Origin: CAYVUI01 sp964454745 | GTDB lineage: Bacteria; Planctomycetota; Phycisphaerae; Sedimentisphaerales; Anaerohalosphaeraceae | Reading direction: 5' to 3' | Assembly (NCBI GenBank): GCA_964454745.1 | Contig: CAYVUI010000014.1 | Span: 1-48,690, forward strand | Length of the DNA stretch: 48,690 nucleotides | Shown here: in pieces, positions 8,458-15,874 of the stretch | Layout of the letters: every line of letters starts with the position of its first letter | How positions within the stretch are numbered: the first letter of the stretch is position 1 | Made by a program: the position numbers and the translations under genes | Notes under the pieces: generated by a model | Seen by the model: the letters and a program-made list of their open reading frames with translations, nothing else | Told to the model about the DNA's origin: nothing | Database searches by the model: none

Positions 8458-9201
8458 TCACTCCATCTCGAAAGTGACGGTTATCGCGGCGTTGACTTCG
8501 ATTTGTCCCAGGGCGATGCTGCCGTCAGTCTGTGCGTCAAGGGGGATTTCCTGTATCGAATTTTGAGCCATGAATGCTCCGCGCCTTGTGCCCCAATGGG
8601 AATTGTAGCCGCAAGTCCATCCTGTATGTCCTTCGTGAATGGTATGCGGCTTTCCTATCTCCTGGCCCAGTTCGCCGGCCATGGAAGAGGCTTTTTCCCT
8701 GGCAGCTTTAATGGCCATGGTTCGCGCTTTGTCTCGGTGCTTGCGAAGCTCGGTCGTTTGGAACTGCACCCCGTGGACGTAATTGGCCCCGGATTCGAGG
8801 GCTCCGCTTAAGACCGCTTCAAATTTGGAAATGTCTCTAAGCGTGACCACGATGGTTTTTCTCACGAAATAGCCGACGAATTCCGAGTGTTCATGCTGGT
8901 TTCTGTATCGCGGTTCGATATTGATATAGTCGGTCTGGATGTACTTGCCCTCGATTTCCTGATCCTTTACGAATTGAATGATCGCTCGGATTTTCTGGTC
9001 GTTTTCTTTTTTCGCGGCGGCGAGTTCCTTATGGATTGTTTCAACGCCGAAAGTCAGGATTACCTCATCCGGTACGATGCGAATCGCAGCGTTTCCGGTT
9101 ACGGTAATCAGTCTCGGTTCAGCCGCCCGGGCGGCTGCGGGCAACATTGCAGCGGCCAGCAGCAGGACGGTCAGGGGCAGGAAAGTTCGGATTTGTTTCA
9201 T
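8458..9201 (-). CDS. SIMPL-domain (DUF541) periplasmic protein
   Basis: A 247-residue exported protein with a signal peptide (residues 1-26, ending AARAAEP) followed by the SIMPL pattern: LITVTGNAAIRIVPDEVILTFGVET, an internal TDYINIEPRY segment, and ALESGANYVHGVQF ... KAAREKASSMAGELGQEIG. The family occurs in outer-membrane or periplasmic proteins of unclear biochemical role, some linked to stress tolerance. A start at 9201 is chosen because AGGAG lies seven bases upstream and the signal peptide then starts at once; an upstream ATG at 9246 adds 15 unlikely residues. It lies in the same direction as the lipoprotein gene 140 bases upstream and may share its transcript. Confidence 0.88.
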   Translation of the reverse strand: MKQIRTFLPLTVLLLAAAMLPAAARAAEPRLITVTGNAAIRIVPDEVILTFGVETIHKELAAAKKENDQKIRAIIQFVKDQEIEGKYIQTDYINIEPRYRNQHEHSEFVGYFVRKTIVVTLRDISKFEAVLSGALESGANYVHGVQFQTTELRKHRDKARTMAIKAAREKASSMAGELGQEIGKPHTIHEGHTGWTCGYNSHWGTRRGAFMAQNSIQEIPLDAQTDGSIALGQIEVNAAITVTFEME

Positions 9202-9341
9202 GGGGACACTCCTTTCTTCGCAATTAATAGACATTAATCCTAACACAATCGTTGTGGTATGGGGATTGTGCGCGACGACTCTGTACCGGGATCCAAGCCC
9301 GGTATTAATCTATGCGGGTTTAATGGAGTGTACTACTGGGG

Positions 9342-9680
9342 CTATTGAGAAATGTTCAACTTTTCTTTGAGCTGTTTATTTTCTTCCTGGAGCTTTGTGA
9401 TCTCCTCGGTAAGTTTGCCGAGAAATTCAAGAGTATCTGCGTTGCCCTTGGCGTAATCGAGGTGAATCTTATCAATCTTTTTCTCACATTCCTCTGTGGC
9501 CTGCTGTGCGGCATCGACTTGATTTTGCAGGTCATCGATTTGCTGCTTTAATTCGATATTCTCCTGGGCAATAAGCCGGGTCTTTCTGCTGGAGGGTGAC
9601 TGGTTGGTATTTTGAGCGTTTTCATCGCAGCCGGCAGTTAGCAGCAGGGCGAGAATCAGTGCGATTAGAAGCTTTTTCAT
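9342..9680 (-). CDS. Small coiled-coil lipoprotein
   Basis: A 112-residue lipoprotein: signal peptide with lipobox LTAGC, lipidated Cys18, an Asn/Ser-rich linker, then about 75 residues predicted as coiled coil (heptad-rich EELKQQIDDLQ-type sequence through KLQEENKQLKEKL). No family was recognised. It has its own promoter at 9763-9735. The design resembles small outer-membrane-anchored coiled-coil proteins such as Lpp in plan only; no sequence relation is claimed. It could act as a spacer or as a partner for another envelope protein. Confidence 0.75.
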   Translation of the reverse strand: MKKLLIALILALLLTAGCDENAQNTNQSPSSRKTRLIAQENIELKQQIDDLQNQVDAAQQATEECEKKIDKIHLDYAKGNADTLEFLGKLTEEITKLQEENKQLKEKLNISQ

Positions 9681-9734
9681 TGTATTTTCCGTAATTACAG
9701 GTCTATTTTCTTGTTTATTTGACGTCTAAGAGAC

Positions 9735-9763
9735 AGTTTACCTTTTCGGTGTGGAAATGTCAA
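9735..9763 (-). promoter_or_regulatory. Candidate sigma70-type promoter for the coiled-coil lipoprotein
   Basis: Minus strand TTGACA (9763-9758), spacer of 17 bases, TAAACT (9740-9735). The -35 is a perfect consensus. Transcription would start near 9728, about 48 bases before the start codon at 9680. It lies immediately after the terminator of the histone-like gene, so the two genes are separate units. Confidence 0.65.
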
Positions 9764-9789
9764 GAATTTTTGGTTTGTGCTCCGCGCAT

Positions 9790-9830
9790 AAAAAAATGGA
9801 AGATCCTGCCGTGGCGAGCGAATCTTCCAT
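9790..9830 (-). terminator. Intrinsic terminator of the histone-like gene
   Basis: On the minus strand, a nine-base stem ATGGAAGAT (9830-9822 side) pairs with ATCTTCCAT (9804-9796 side) across a 17-base GC-rich loop and is followed by seven T (9796-9790). It lies 23 bases after the stop of the Lys-rich protein. Confidence 0.75.
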
Positions 9831-9852
9831 TCATTTTGTCACCGCAAAAGAA

Positions 9853-10221
9853 TTATCTTCTTTTTCTTTTAGCTGTTTTCTTCTTTGCTGTTTTTCTCTT
9901 TGCGGTTTTCTTCTTAGCTACCTTTTTCTTGGCTTTTTTCTTTTTAGCCGTTTTCTTTTTGGCAGCTTTCTTCTTGGCTGTTTTCTTCTTGGCTGTTTTC
10001 TTCTTAGCCGTTTTCTTCTTAGCTACCTTTTTTTTGGCTTTTTTCTTCTTAGCCGTTTTCTTTTTGGCAGCTTTCTTCTTTGCTGTTTTCTTCTTAGCTG
10101 TCTTCTTCTTTGCCGTTTTCTTCTTGGTTGTTTTCTTCTTAGCTGTCTTCTTCTTTGCTACTTTCTTCTTGGCTGTTTTTCTTTTAGCAGTTTTCTTTTT
10201 AGCGGTTTTCTTCTTTGCCAT
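9853..10221 (-). CDS. Lys/Ala-rich histone H1-like protein
   Basis: A 122-residue protein built almost entirely of the five-residue repeat [T/A/K/V]AKKK, about 24 copies, with no globular domain. Such proteins resemble the C-terminal tail of eukaryotic histone H1 and the bacterial Hc/BpH1-type nucleoproteins, and are expected to coat and compact DNA through charge. The start is ATG 10221: a near-perfect anti-16S match (AGGAGGTGA) sits about eight bases upstream, which predicts very high translation; an upstream in-frame GTG at 10233 overlaps that site and is rejected. Thr and Ala in the repeats could be modification sites by analogy with H1. A long plus-strand frame opposite it (Phe/Leu-rich) is a shadow. 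Confidence 0.85.
   Translation of the reverse strand: MAKKKTAKKKTAKRKTAKKKVAKKKTAKKKTTKKKTAKKKTAKKKTAKKKAAKKKTAKKKKAKKKVAKKKTAKKKTAKKKTAKKKAAKKKTAKKKKAKKKVAKKKTAKRKTAKKKTAKRKRR
9862..10071 (-). repeat. Tandem 105-bp duplication inside the histone-like gene
   Basis: Residues 51-85 and 86-120 are two copies of the same seven-repeat unit (AA-TA-KA-VA-TA-TA-TA, each followed by KKK, with two K to R changes in the second copy). The DNA copies are adjacent at 9967-10071 and 9862-9966, exactly 105 bases apart. Length variation between strains is expected here. Confidence 0.8.
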
Positions 10222-10233
10222 AAGAACTTTCAC

Positions 10234-10682
10234 CTCCTTTCGAGGTTTTAAAAGGGTTATTTATTTGTTAATGAACCATTGTCTACCTAAAATAATTATA
10301 TCTTTTTATCGTCAAAAGATATAGAATTCTTTTATAAAATTTTTTACAAGTTTGCGATTTTCATTAAAGTTATTCGGGCTTGACTGCCTGTTTTGGGTAC
10401 GGTTGTTTGGTTGCTATGGGTAAGGTTTGATATAAGATGCCATGAGAACCTTAGTTATGCTTGTTTTTAAAACATGCTTTTCAGTAATGTTTTGTGCGTT
10501 TATAAGGCTTTTTGGTTTTTTTGAGTGTTCAGACGCTTTGCTGCAGTCGCACAAGAAGCTATGATTGAAAAGAGCGATCGTGCGGACCGAAAATCAGGTA
10601 AGAAAAAAATGAGCAAAGAACGAAAAAAAATATAAAATATTGACTGTTTTTTTGAAATCGAACAGTTTGGATGTGAGTAAAT
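10234..10682. other. AT-rich intergenic region without a supported gene
   Basis: About 450 bases separate the histone-like gene and nadD. A TATAAT hexamer on the minus strand near 10301-10296 may be the -10 of the histone-like gene, but no convincing -35 is at the right distance. A short frame GTG 10525 to TAA 10635 would encode a basic 36-residue peptide; it has no ribosome site and is not called. Nothing else is apparent. Confidence 0.4.
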
Positions 10683-11309
10683 ATGAAAAATAGAAAACGC
10701 ATTTTGCTTTACGGGGGCAGTTTTGACCCGGTTCATATAGGTCATCTTCGGATGGCAGAGTACTGCCGTGAGGCTCTTTCATGTGAGCGGGTGATCTTGA
10801 TTCCGCTGCGATTCAATCCATTTAAAAAGTCCGGGCCGGTTGCCGGCGGGGCCGACCGAGCGGCCATGCTGGAGATTGCGGTGGGCAATCGAAAAGGCTG
10901 CGAGGTCAGCCGTGTGGAACTGACTCGCGAGGGGCCGAGTTTTACCTATGATACCGTAAAAACCTTTCGTGAGCGACTGGGGGGGGAGGTCGAGCTTTTC
11001 TGGCTTGTCGGAGCCGATGCCGCGGAAGAACTCTGGCGATGGCAGCGGATTGAGCAGCTCCTGGATTTATGCCATATTTGTGTAATGCGACGCGGGGGCT
11101 ATACGCTTCCGGATATGACCCGGCTGGAGGAAAAGGTGGGTAAAAAACGCACCCAGCAGGTTCTGGCCGATATGATCGAGACTCCGGAAGTGGAAATCTG
11201 CAGCAGCGAGATACGAAAGCGTCTTGAGCAGGGCCGGGATGTTTCCGGGATGATTCCGGAACCGGTTTTGTCCTATATTAAGGATAAAGGTTTATATTAT
11301 AAGGATTAG
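10683..11309 (+). CDS. nadD: Nicotinate-nucleotide adenylyltransferase
   Basis: Joins nicotinate mononucleotide and ATP to form deamido-NAD in NAD synthesis. The N-terminus LLYGGSFDPVHIGHLRMAEYC carries the GGSFDPxHxGH nucleotidyltransferase signature; FWLVGADAAEELWRW and the ATP-binding SSEIRKR (about residues 181-187) are also present. At 208 residues it has normal length. The region just upstream is very AT-rich and has no clear Shine-Dalgarno. It appears monocistronic, as a consensus promoter begins 18 bases after its stop. Confidence 0.93.
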   Translation: MKNRKRILLYGGSFDPVHIGHLRMAEYCREALSCERVILIPLRFNPFKKSGPVAGGADRAAMLEIAVGNRKGCEVSRVELTREGPSFTYDTVKTFRERLGGEVELFWLVGADAAEELWRWQRIEQLLDLCHICVMRRGGYTLPDMTRLEEKVGKKRTQQVLADMIETPEVEICSSEIRKRLEQGRDVSGMIPEPVLSYIKDKGLYYKD

Positions 11310-11326
11310 CGGGGCGGGTTTTTCGT

Positions 11327-11354
11327 TTGACAGGTGTCAGGGGGAGATTATAAT
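11327..11354 (+). promoter_or_regulatory. Perfect-consensus sigma70-type promoter
   Basis: TTGACA (11327-11332), 16-base spacer, TATAAT (11349-11354): both boxes match consensus fully, the strongest promoter seen in the window. Transcription should begin near 11361. The next gene begins only at 11530 and two hairpins with T runs lie between. Confidence 0.75.
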
Positions 11355-11360
11355 GGGCCA

Positions 11361-11466
11361 AAATACTGATTTTACGTGATTTACACCCTTGCAGGGTGGA
11401 TTTTTCACGAATGGGGCCGCCAGCGGATTTGCCGAAGGCAGATGTTTCGCCAAAGTGGCGTTTTTT
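11361..11466 (+). ncRNA. Candidate small RNA or attenuated leader (about 105 nt)
   Basis: Downstream of the consensus promoter are two hairpins, each followed by T residues. The first pairs CACCCT (11384-11389) with AGGGTG (11393-11398) around a three-base loop, then GATTTTT. The second pairs CGCCA (11448-11452) with TGGCG (11456-11460) around AAG, then six T (11461-11466), a good intrinsic terminator. Between them lies a GC-rich part (11413-11447) able to fold. The transcript could be a free small RNA ending near 11466, or a leader that controls read-through into the exported protein gene at 11530. It was not matched to a known RNA family; it does not show the SRP RNA tetraloop or the riboswitch cores I looked for. 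Confidence 0.45.
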
Positions 11467-11529
11467 ACTTAAAATTGGTATGGATATGCACTTGCAGTCG
11501 TTTTTGGCATTGATATTTGGAGATGATAC

Positions 11530-13320
11530 ATGTTGCAGCGTAAGGGTCTGTTGTTGTTTTTGGCCGTTTGTGTTTTGGTAGGGCCGGGGTTGTGCTTTGG
11601 ACAGGAAATCTCGGGTTCTGACGAAGTGGAGCGTCATTGGAATGATTTTTTACATTATGCGACAATCGGCCTGATTGATATCGCGAAAGGGCACGGGCAG
11701 GCACTGGTGGATTTGGATCCTGATCCGGTGTACCTGCTGGAGTTGAGCGAGGCGAATCCTGATGCCTACAAGGTTTTGCTGAGGATGAATGACCACAGCC
11801 AGGCGCTCCGCGAGGTCAGCGAGGCGGTACTGGATATTATCGAACAGGGTCGCTACCTGCGCCGGACTGAGGCGGCGATTATCCTTGAGGAGATCGACCG
11901 GCTGGATACGACGATTCGCGGGAGGCTTGCAGCCCAGGAACGGCTGAAAAATGCCGGTGAATGGGCGGTTCCATTCCTGGTGGATGTTCTGTTGATACCG
12001 GAACGCAAGAATGAGTTTGTCTATATTAGTGAGGCGCTGGTCAAAATCGGACGCGGGGCGATTCGTCCGCTGGCTGCGGCGATGAACACGGATGACGTGG
12101 GGTTGAAAGTTCAGATCATCCGGGTGATGGGAGAGATTGGGTATCCCCAGGCACTGAGCTATCTCAAGTATGCACTGGAAAATTCGGATTCCCAGCCGGT
12201 TCGCGAGGCGGCCAAATCCGCGATAGAACAAATTGACAGCCGTGCGCTGCAAATCACGGCGACGGAGCTGTTTTTCCAGTTGGGTGAGTCCTATTATTAC
12301 CACAGTGATTCGATTGCCCCGGCCGCAGGGTATGAATTTGCGAACGTCTGGTTCTGGGATGCCAGTCAGGAGCGTCTGACCCGGGAAGAGGTGGACCTGG
12401 CCCTGTTCCATGAGTTAATGGCGATGCGATGCTGTGAGAATTCGCTTCGTGCGGATAGGAAGACGGGCAAGTCGATTGGTTTGTGGCTGGCGTCGTATTT
12501 CAAGCTGGAATCGACCGGGGCCCCCAAGCCGGAATACTTCGGCCAGGGACACGCGGACGCGATGACTTATGCAACCACCGCGGGTGCCGAATACCTGCAC
12601 ATGGCCCTGGACCGTGCACTGGGGGATCAGAACAATTATGTCGCATTACAGGCGGTGGAAGCCCTGTCGGCCAATGCGGGCCAAAAAAGCCTGCTGTATC
12701 GTCTTGGGACCGACCAGCCGCTGGTCAAGGCACTTTCGTATGATGATATTTCGGTCAAGTACAGTGCGGCTATCGCAATCGGCAAGGCACTTCCGGACGA
12801 GAACTTCAAGGGCAGCAGCCTGATTGCCGAACACCTCGGGGCCGCGATTACCGATCAGGCACTGGATGCACTGGGCACTGAGATGCTCGATGCCTATGCA
12901 CAGCGTGCCCTTAACGCAATGAAGCTTTTGGCCGTTTCGGGCAATTCCGTCGTCAACCTGACCGATGCCCAGGCCCGGTTGATCGGGGGTACGAAAGACC
13001 CGCGTGAATTTGTTCAGACGATGAGCGGTGAAATTCTGGCCTGGATGTCGAGCCCCGCCTGCCAGCAGGCCCTGTATGAAATGGCGATGAACGAAGGCAA
13101 CAGCGATGCAGTTCGCCTAAGCGGGTTTGATTCTTTGACGGTATCTGCGAAGCGAAACGGGAATCTGCTTCGGGAAGGCCAGGTTCGGGCCCTGTACGAA
13201 TATATCAGCTCAACGGCGACGGATCCGCAATACCGTTCGGCCGGGGCGATGGCATTCGGCAGCCTGAATCTGCCCAGCCGAATGGTCAAGGACCTGATCC
13301 TGGACCAGGCGGTGCAGTAA
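11530..13320 (+). CDS. Exported HEAT-like repeat protein
   Basis: A 596-residue protein with a signal peptide (about residues 1-25, ending LCFGQ). Much of the rest is alpha-helical with segments typical of HEAT or PBS-lyase-type repeats, for example PFLVDVLLIPERKNEFVYISEALVKIG and RVMGEIGYPQALSYLKYALENSDSQPVREAAKSAIEQI. The middle and C-terminal parts have repeated Ala-rich helices. Such proteins usually serve as binding scaffolds; no enzymatic motif was seen. It lies before the ATP synthase operon with a gap of only 42 bases, so read-through into atp genes is possible. A protein of similar style is encoded at 27820-28959. The specific family was not recognised. Confidence 0.75.
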   Translation: MLQRKGLLLFLAVCVLVGPGLCFGQEISGSDEVERHWNDFLHYATIGLIDIAKGHGQALVDLDPDPVYLLELSEANPDAYKVLLRMNDHSQALREVSEAVLDIIEQGRYLRRTEAAIILEEIDRLDTTIRGRLAAQERLKNAGEWAVPFLVDVLLIPERKNEFVYISEALVKIGRGAIRPLAAAMNTDDVGLKVQIIRVMGEIGYPQALSYLKYALENSDSQPVREAAKSAIEQIDSRALQITATELFFQLGESYYYHSDSIAPAAGYEFANVWFWDASQERLTREEVDLALFHELMAMRCCENSLRADRKTGKSIGLWLASYFKLESTGAPKPEYFGQGHADAMTYATTAGAEYLHMALDRALGDQNNYVALQAVEALSANAGQKSLLYRLGTDQPLVKALSYDDISVKYSAAIAIGKALPDENFKGSSLIAEHLGAAITDQALDALGTEMLDAYAQRALNAMKLLAVSGNSVVNLTDAQARLIGGTKDPREFVQTMSGEILAWMSSPACQQALYEMAMNEGNSDAVRLSGFDSLTVSAKRNGNLLREGQVRALYEYISSTATDPQYRSAGAMAFGSLNLPSRMVKDLILDQAVQ

Positions 13321-13362
13321 CGAGGCGGATTGCGGGATATGCGGTTTTTGAAGTGACGGAGT

Positions 13363-13584
13363 ATGAACAAAGACGGTGAAGAATCCCGTGAGATGGGGCG
13401 TGCAACGATGCGGTGGCTCAGCGTCGGGATTGAGTTTTGTATAGTGGTATGCCTGTTCGCATTTCTGGGCCATGTAGGCGACAGATTTCTGGGCAGCAGT
13501 CCGTGGCTGATGGTTGCGGGCTTTTTTGTTGGTTTTTTTGTAATGATTTATTGGCTGGTGCAGTCGACGCGGGATATGCAGTAA
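13363..13584 (+). CDS. atpZ: AtpZ-like F1Fo ATP synthase accessory protein
   Basis: A 73-residue protein with two membrane helices (about residues 22-40 and 46-65) and the GDRFLGSSPWLMVAGFFVGF stretch typical of the AtpZ family (a small predicted ATPase-associated/Mg or Ca transport protein). It stands first in the atp cluster, the usual place. In other bacteria AtpZ works with AtpI and is thought to aid ion supply or assembly of the c ring. The ribosome site (GGAG close to the ATG) is poorly spaced. Confidence 0.8.
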   Translation: MNKDGEESREMGRATMRWLSVGIEFCIVVCLFAFLGHVGDRFLGSSPWLMVAGFFVGFFVMIYWLVQSTRDMQ

Positions 13585-13596
13585 GGTCTTAAGGTA

Positions 13597-13989
13597 TTGA
13601 TTTTGAATTCAGGCAAGGGATATCTGATTCTTGGGGGGATCGCGGTATTGTCTGCTGGGGTTTTGCTGGCCGGAATCGTGTCGCAGGGTTCTTTGGGCGC
13701 GTTTTTATTTGCTGCAGGGGTGAACCTGGCGGCCGGGGCGGTTGGTATTCTGTGTGTCAACTCGATTCAAAAAAGCTGGGGGGTTGTTCCCGCAGCAGTT
13801 TTCGCGGGTATGATCCGCGTATTGTTTGTTGCCGTTGGATTTGTGACCTATCTCGCAGTATGCGGAGAGGAATTGTTTGTTTTCATGATAACAATAGCAG
13901 CCTTTTATTTAGCGATTTTGCTCGGGGAAACGGTTTTTGCGGTCCATGTTGCCGGCAAGTTTGATTTTGAAAGCGAGGGGGGCGTATGA
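13597..13989 (+). CDS. atpI: AtpI-like ATP synthase accessory membrane protein
   Basis: About 130 residues with four predicted membrane helices (roughly 8-28, 36-56, 68-90, 96-118), no clear catalytic motif, and the position between atpZ and atpB where atpI normally stands. Sequence similarity to AtpI is low by eye, so the name rests mainly on size, topology and place. The start is one of two TTG codons, 13597 or 13603; AAGG at 13591-13594 favours 13603 by spacing. Its stop overlaps the atpB start by four bases (ATGA), which indicates translational coupling. Confidence 0.65.
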   Translation: MILNSGKGYLILGGIAVLSAGVLLAGIVSQGSLGAFLFAAGVNLAAGAVGILCVNSIQKSWGVVPAAVFAGMIRVLFVAVGFVTYLAVCGEELFVFMITIAAFYLAILLGETVFAVHVAGKFDFESEGGV

Positions 13990-14807
13990 TCGGGACGATG
14001 ATGTCGGCCGGCATGATGAATGTTCTCGGGTCTGTCGATCCGCTTAGTGAGGTCGCCGCCCGGAGGTTGTTTACATTCGAGATGTGGGGGATGGAGATCG
14101 ACTTTAGCAACCACATGTTGATGATTACCTTTACCGCGATTCTGCTGATGGTCCTGATCCCTCTTGCGGTTTTTCGTGGACGGCTGGTCCGAACAGGGGC
14201 AGGCAATTTTGTTGAGGCGATCTGCGTGTTCATCCGGGAGGAAATTGCCAGGCCGTTTTTGGGCAAATACACAGATGATTATGTCGGGTATCTCTGGACC
14301 GTATTTTTCTTTATCGGTGCGCTGAACCTGCTGGGGATGGTGCCGTTTTCAAGGATTTTCTATATCCTGACCCGCCAGGAGAATCATTTTGAAGGTGCGG
14401 CGACGGCGAACATCTTTATCACGGGTTCGCTTGCCTTTCTTGCGTTTATCATGATCCATGTCGCGGGGATTCGCAGCCAGGGGCTCTCCGGGTATCTCAA
14501 GCATTTTATCCCGCCGGTGCCGACGGTGTTAAAACCGCTGCTGTTTGTGATTGAGCTGATCAGTGCATTTGTAAAGCCCTTTGCCCTGGCGGTTCGTCTT
14601 TTTGCAAACGTTCTGGCCGGGCACATTCTCCTTTCGACGATCATGGGTTTTATTTTTGTCTTTAAAAACATTTTTGTCGCAGGCGGTTCGATTGCCTTTG
14701 CGGTGGTCATGAGTGTCCTTGAGATTTTTGTCGCATGTCTCCAGGCGTATATCTTTACGTTTTTAACGGCGATTTTTATCGGCTTTTCAGTTTCGCCTGA
14801 ACATTAG
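13986..14807 (+). CDS. atpB: F1Fo ATP synthase subunit a
   Basis: Fo stator subunit that forms the ion half-channels next to the c ring. The 273-residue protein has several membrane helices and the essential arginine in KPFALAVRLFANVLAGH (Arg204), plus the C-terminal LEIFVACLQAYIFTFLTAIFIG helix. Length is normal for the family. It starts with the ATG that overlaps the upstream stop. Confidence 0.95.
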   Translation: MIGTMMSAGMMNVLGSVDPLSEVAARRLFTFEMWGMEIDFSNHMLMITFTAILLMVLIPLAVFRGRLVRTGAGNFVEAICVFIREEIARPFLGKYTDDYVGYLWTVFFFIGALNLLGMVPFSRIFYILTRQENHFEGAATANIFITGSLAFLAFIMIHVAGIRSQGLSGYLKHFIPPVPTVLKPLLFVIELISAFVKPFALAVRLFANVLAGHILLSTIMGFIFVFKNIFVAGGSIAFAVVMSVLEIFVACLQAYIFTFLTAIFIGFSVSPEH

Positions 14808-14865
14808 GATCTAAAATAGAAACAGAATTTCAAACAATAACAGAGAGATTTGGAGGTCTTGTTCG

Positions 14866-15168
14866 ATGTTAGACTTATCGATGGCACAGTGGATGGGAGC
14901 GATATTAAGTGAGACGAGCATTCAGCTTGGCGACAAAGGGCTGGGTTTGCTTGGCGGTGTGCTGGGCTGCGGCCTGGTTGTCATCGGCGGCGGCCTGGGG
15001 ATCGGTAAAGTGGCCGGCAGTGCCTGTGAAGCGATTGCCCGTCAGCCCGAAGCGGGCGGCCGAATTTTTACGGTGATGATTATTGGCGCCTCAATGATCG
15101 AGGGGGCAACGCTGTTTTCGATCCTCGCCTGTTTTCTTGCGGTCTGGAGCGGAGCGTTTGGAGGCTAA
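14866..15168 (+). CDS. atpE: F1Fo ATP synthase subunit c
   Basis: Rotor-ring proteolipid, 100 residues, two membrane helices joined by the polar loop ARQPEA (residues 58-63). The ion-binding carboxylate is Glu79 in ASMIEGATLF. The sodium-binding pattern of c subunits needs a Gln in helix 1 and Ser/Thr after the Glu; here the aligned positions are Ile46 and Gly80, so a proton-type ring is inferred. It is longer than most (79-90 residues) because of an N-terminal extension of about 20 residues. GGAGG precedes the ATG by about nine bases. Confidence 0.95.
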   Translation: MLDLSMAQWMGAILSETSIQLGDKGLGLLGGVLGCGLVVIGGGLGIGKVAGSACEAIARQPEAGGRIFTVMIIGASMIEGATLFSILACFLAVWSGAFGG

Positions 15169-15190
15169 TCTTAGGCAGGGAGAGTCACCT

Positions 15191-15871
15191 GTGAAGAATT
15201 GGATATGGATTCTGATCATTTTTCTCGCGGTGTTGGCCGGCCCGGCAGGGTTGTTCGCGCAGGATGCCGGTGAAGCGCCCCATGACGACAGCTTGATTGA
15301 AGAGCCGCTGGTCGGTGATGCCCCTGCGCAGGAAGGCGACCACGGTGAACAGGAGAGCGGCGGAATCTTCAGCGGGTCTCTCGCAGAGGCCTGGTGGACG
15401 ATTATCTGGTTTGTCCTGCTGATGGCGGTGCTGGGTAAATTTGCCTGGAAACCGATCTTGCAGGGACTTCAGGCTCGCGAAGACCACATTGCCCGCCAGG
15501 TGGAAGAGGCCGAAGAGATCAAGAAAAAAGCACAGGACGTTCTCGATCAGTACCGTTCCAAGCTGTCCAGTGCGGATGAAGAAGGTCAGCGGCTGATCAC
15601 TTCCCGCATGAAGCAGGCCGAAAAGGAAGCCCATGAGGCCGTGGAAAAGACCCAAAAGGAAATCGACCAGATGCGTGAACGGGCCAAGGCCGAAATCGAG
15701 AGGTCCAGTCAGCAGGCTGAGGTAAAGCTTCGTGAACAGGCCGGTGAGATGGTCATGCGGCTCAGCGAAGAGATTCTCCGCCGGACGATTACCGAACAGG
15801 ACAATCAGCGGCTGATCGATGAAGCCATTGCAAAACTTTCGGAAGATGAGCACGGGGGGGCAGGGAGCTAA
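15191..15871 (+). CDS. atpF: F1Fo ATP synthase subunit b with N-terminal signal-like segment
   Basis: Peripheral stalk subunit that links Fo with F1. From the GTG at 15191 (AGGGAGAG about seven bases upstream) it has 226 residues, well above the usual 156-170. The extra N-terminus is a signal-peptide-like segment (1-24, ending LFAQD) and an acidic linker of about 40 residues; the usual membrane helix follows (about 68-85, TIIWFVLLMAVLGKFAWKP) and then a long charged coiled coil. The extra segment would put an acidic stretch outside the membrane. A frame reaching back to 15137 overlaps atpE and lacks the ribosome site. Confidence 0.92.
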   Translation: MKNWIWILIIFLAVLAGPAGLFAQDAGEAPHDDSLIEEPLVGDAPAQEGDHGEQESGGIFSGSLAEAWWTIIWFVLLMAVLGKFAWKPILQGLQAREDHIARQVEEAEEIKKKAQDVLDQYRSKLSSADEEGQRLITSRMKQAEKEAHEAVEKTQKEIDQMRERAKAEIERSSQQAEVKLREQAGEMVMRLSEEILRRTITEQDNQRLIDEAIAKLSEDEHGGAGS

Positions 15872-15874
15872 ACG

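Noticed and set aside
9719..10324. Long plus-strand frame rich in Phe and Leu opposite the histone-like gene
   Set aside because: It is the antisense shadow of the AAG/AAA-rich Lys repeats; it has no family features, and the minus strand has a near-perfect ribosome site and a terminator.
10525..10635. Possible 36-residue basic peptide before nadD
   Set aside because: No ribosome site and low-complexity Lys content in an AT-rich region; not enough support.
11361..11466. SRP RNA (4.5S) identity for the short transcript
   Set aside because: A stretch AAGGCAGATG resembles part of 4.5S RNA, but the conserved GGAA-type apical loop and flanking asymmetric loop are missing.
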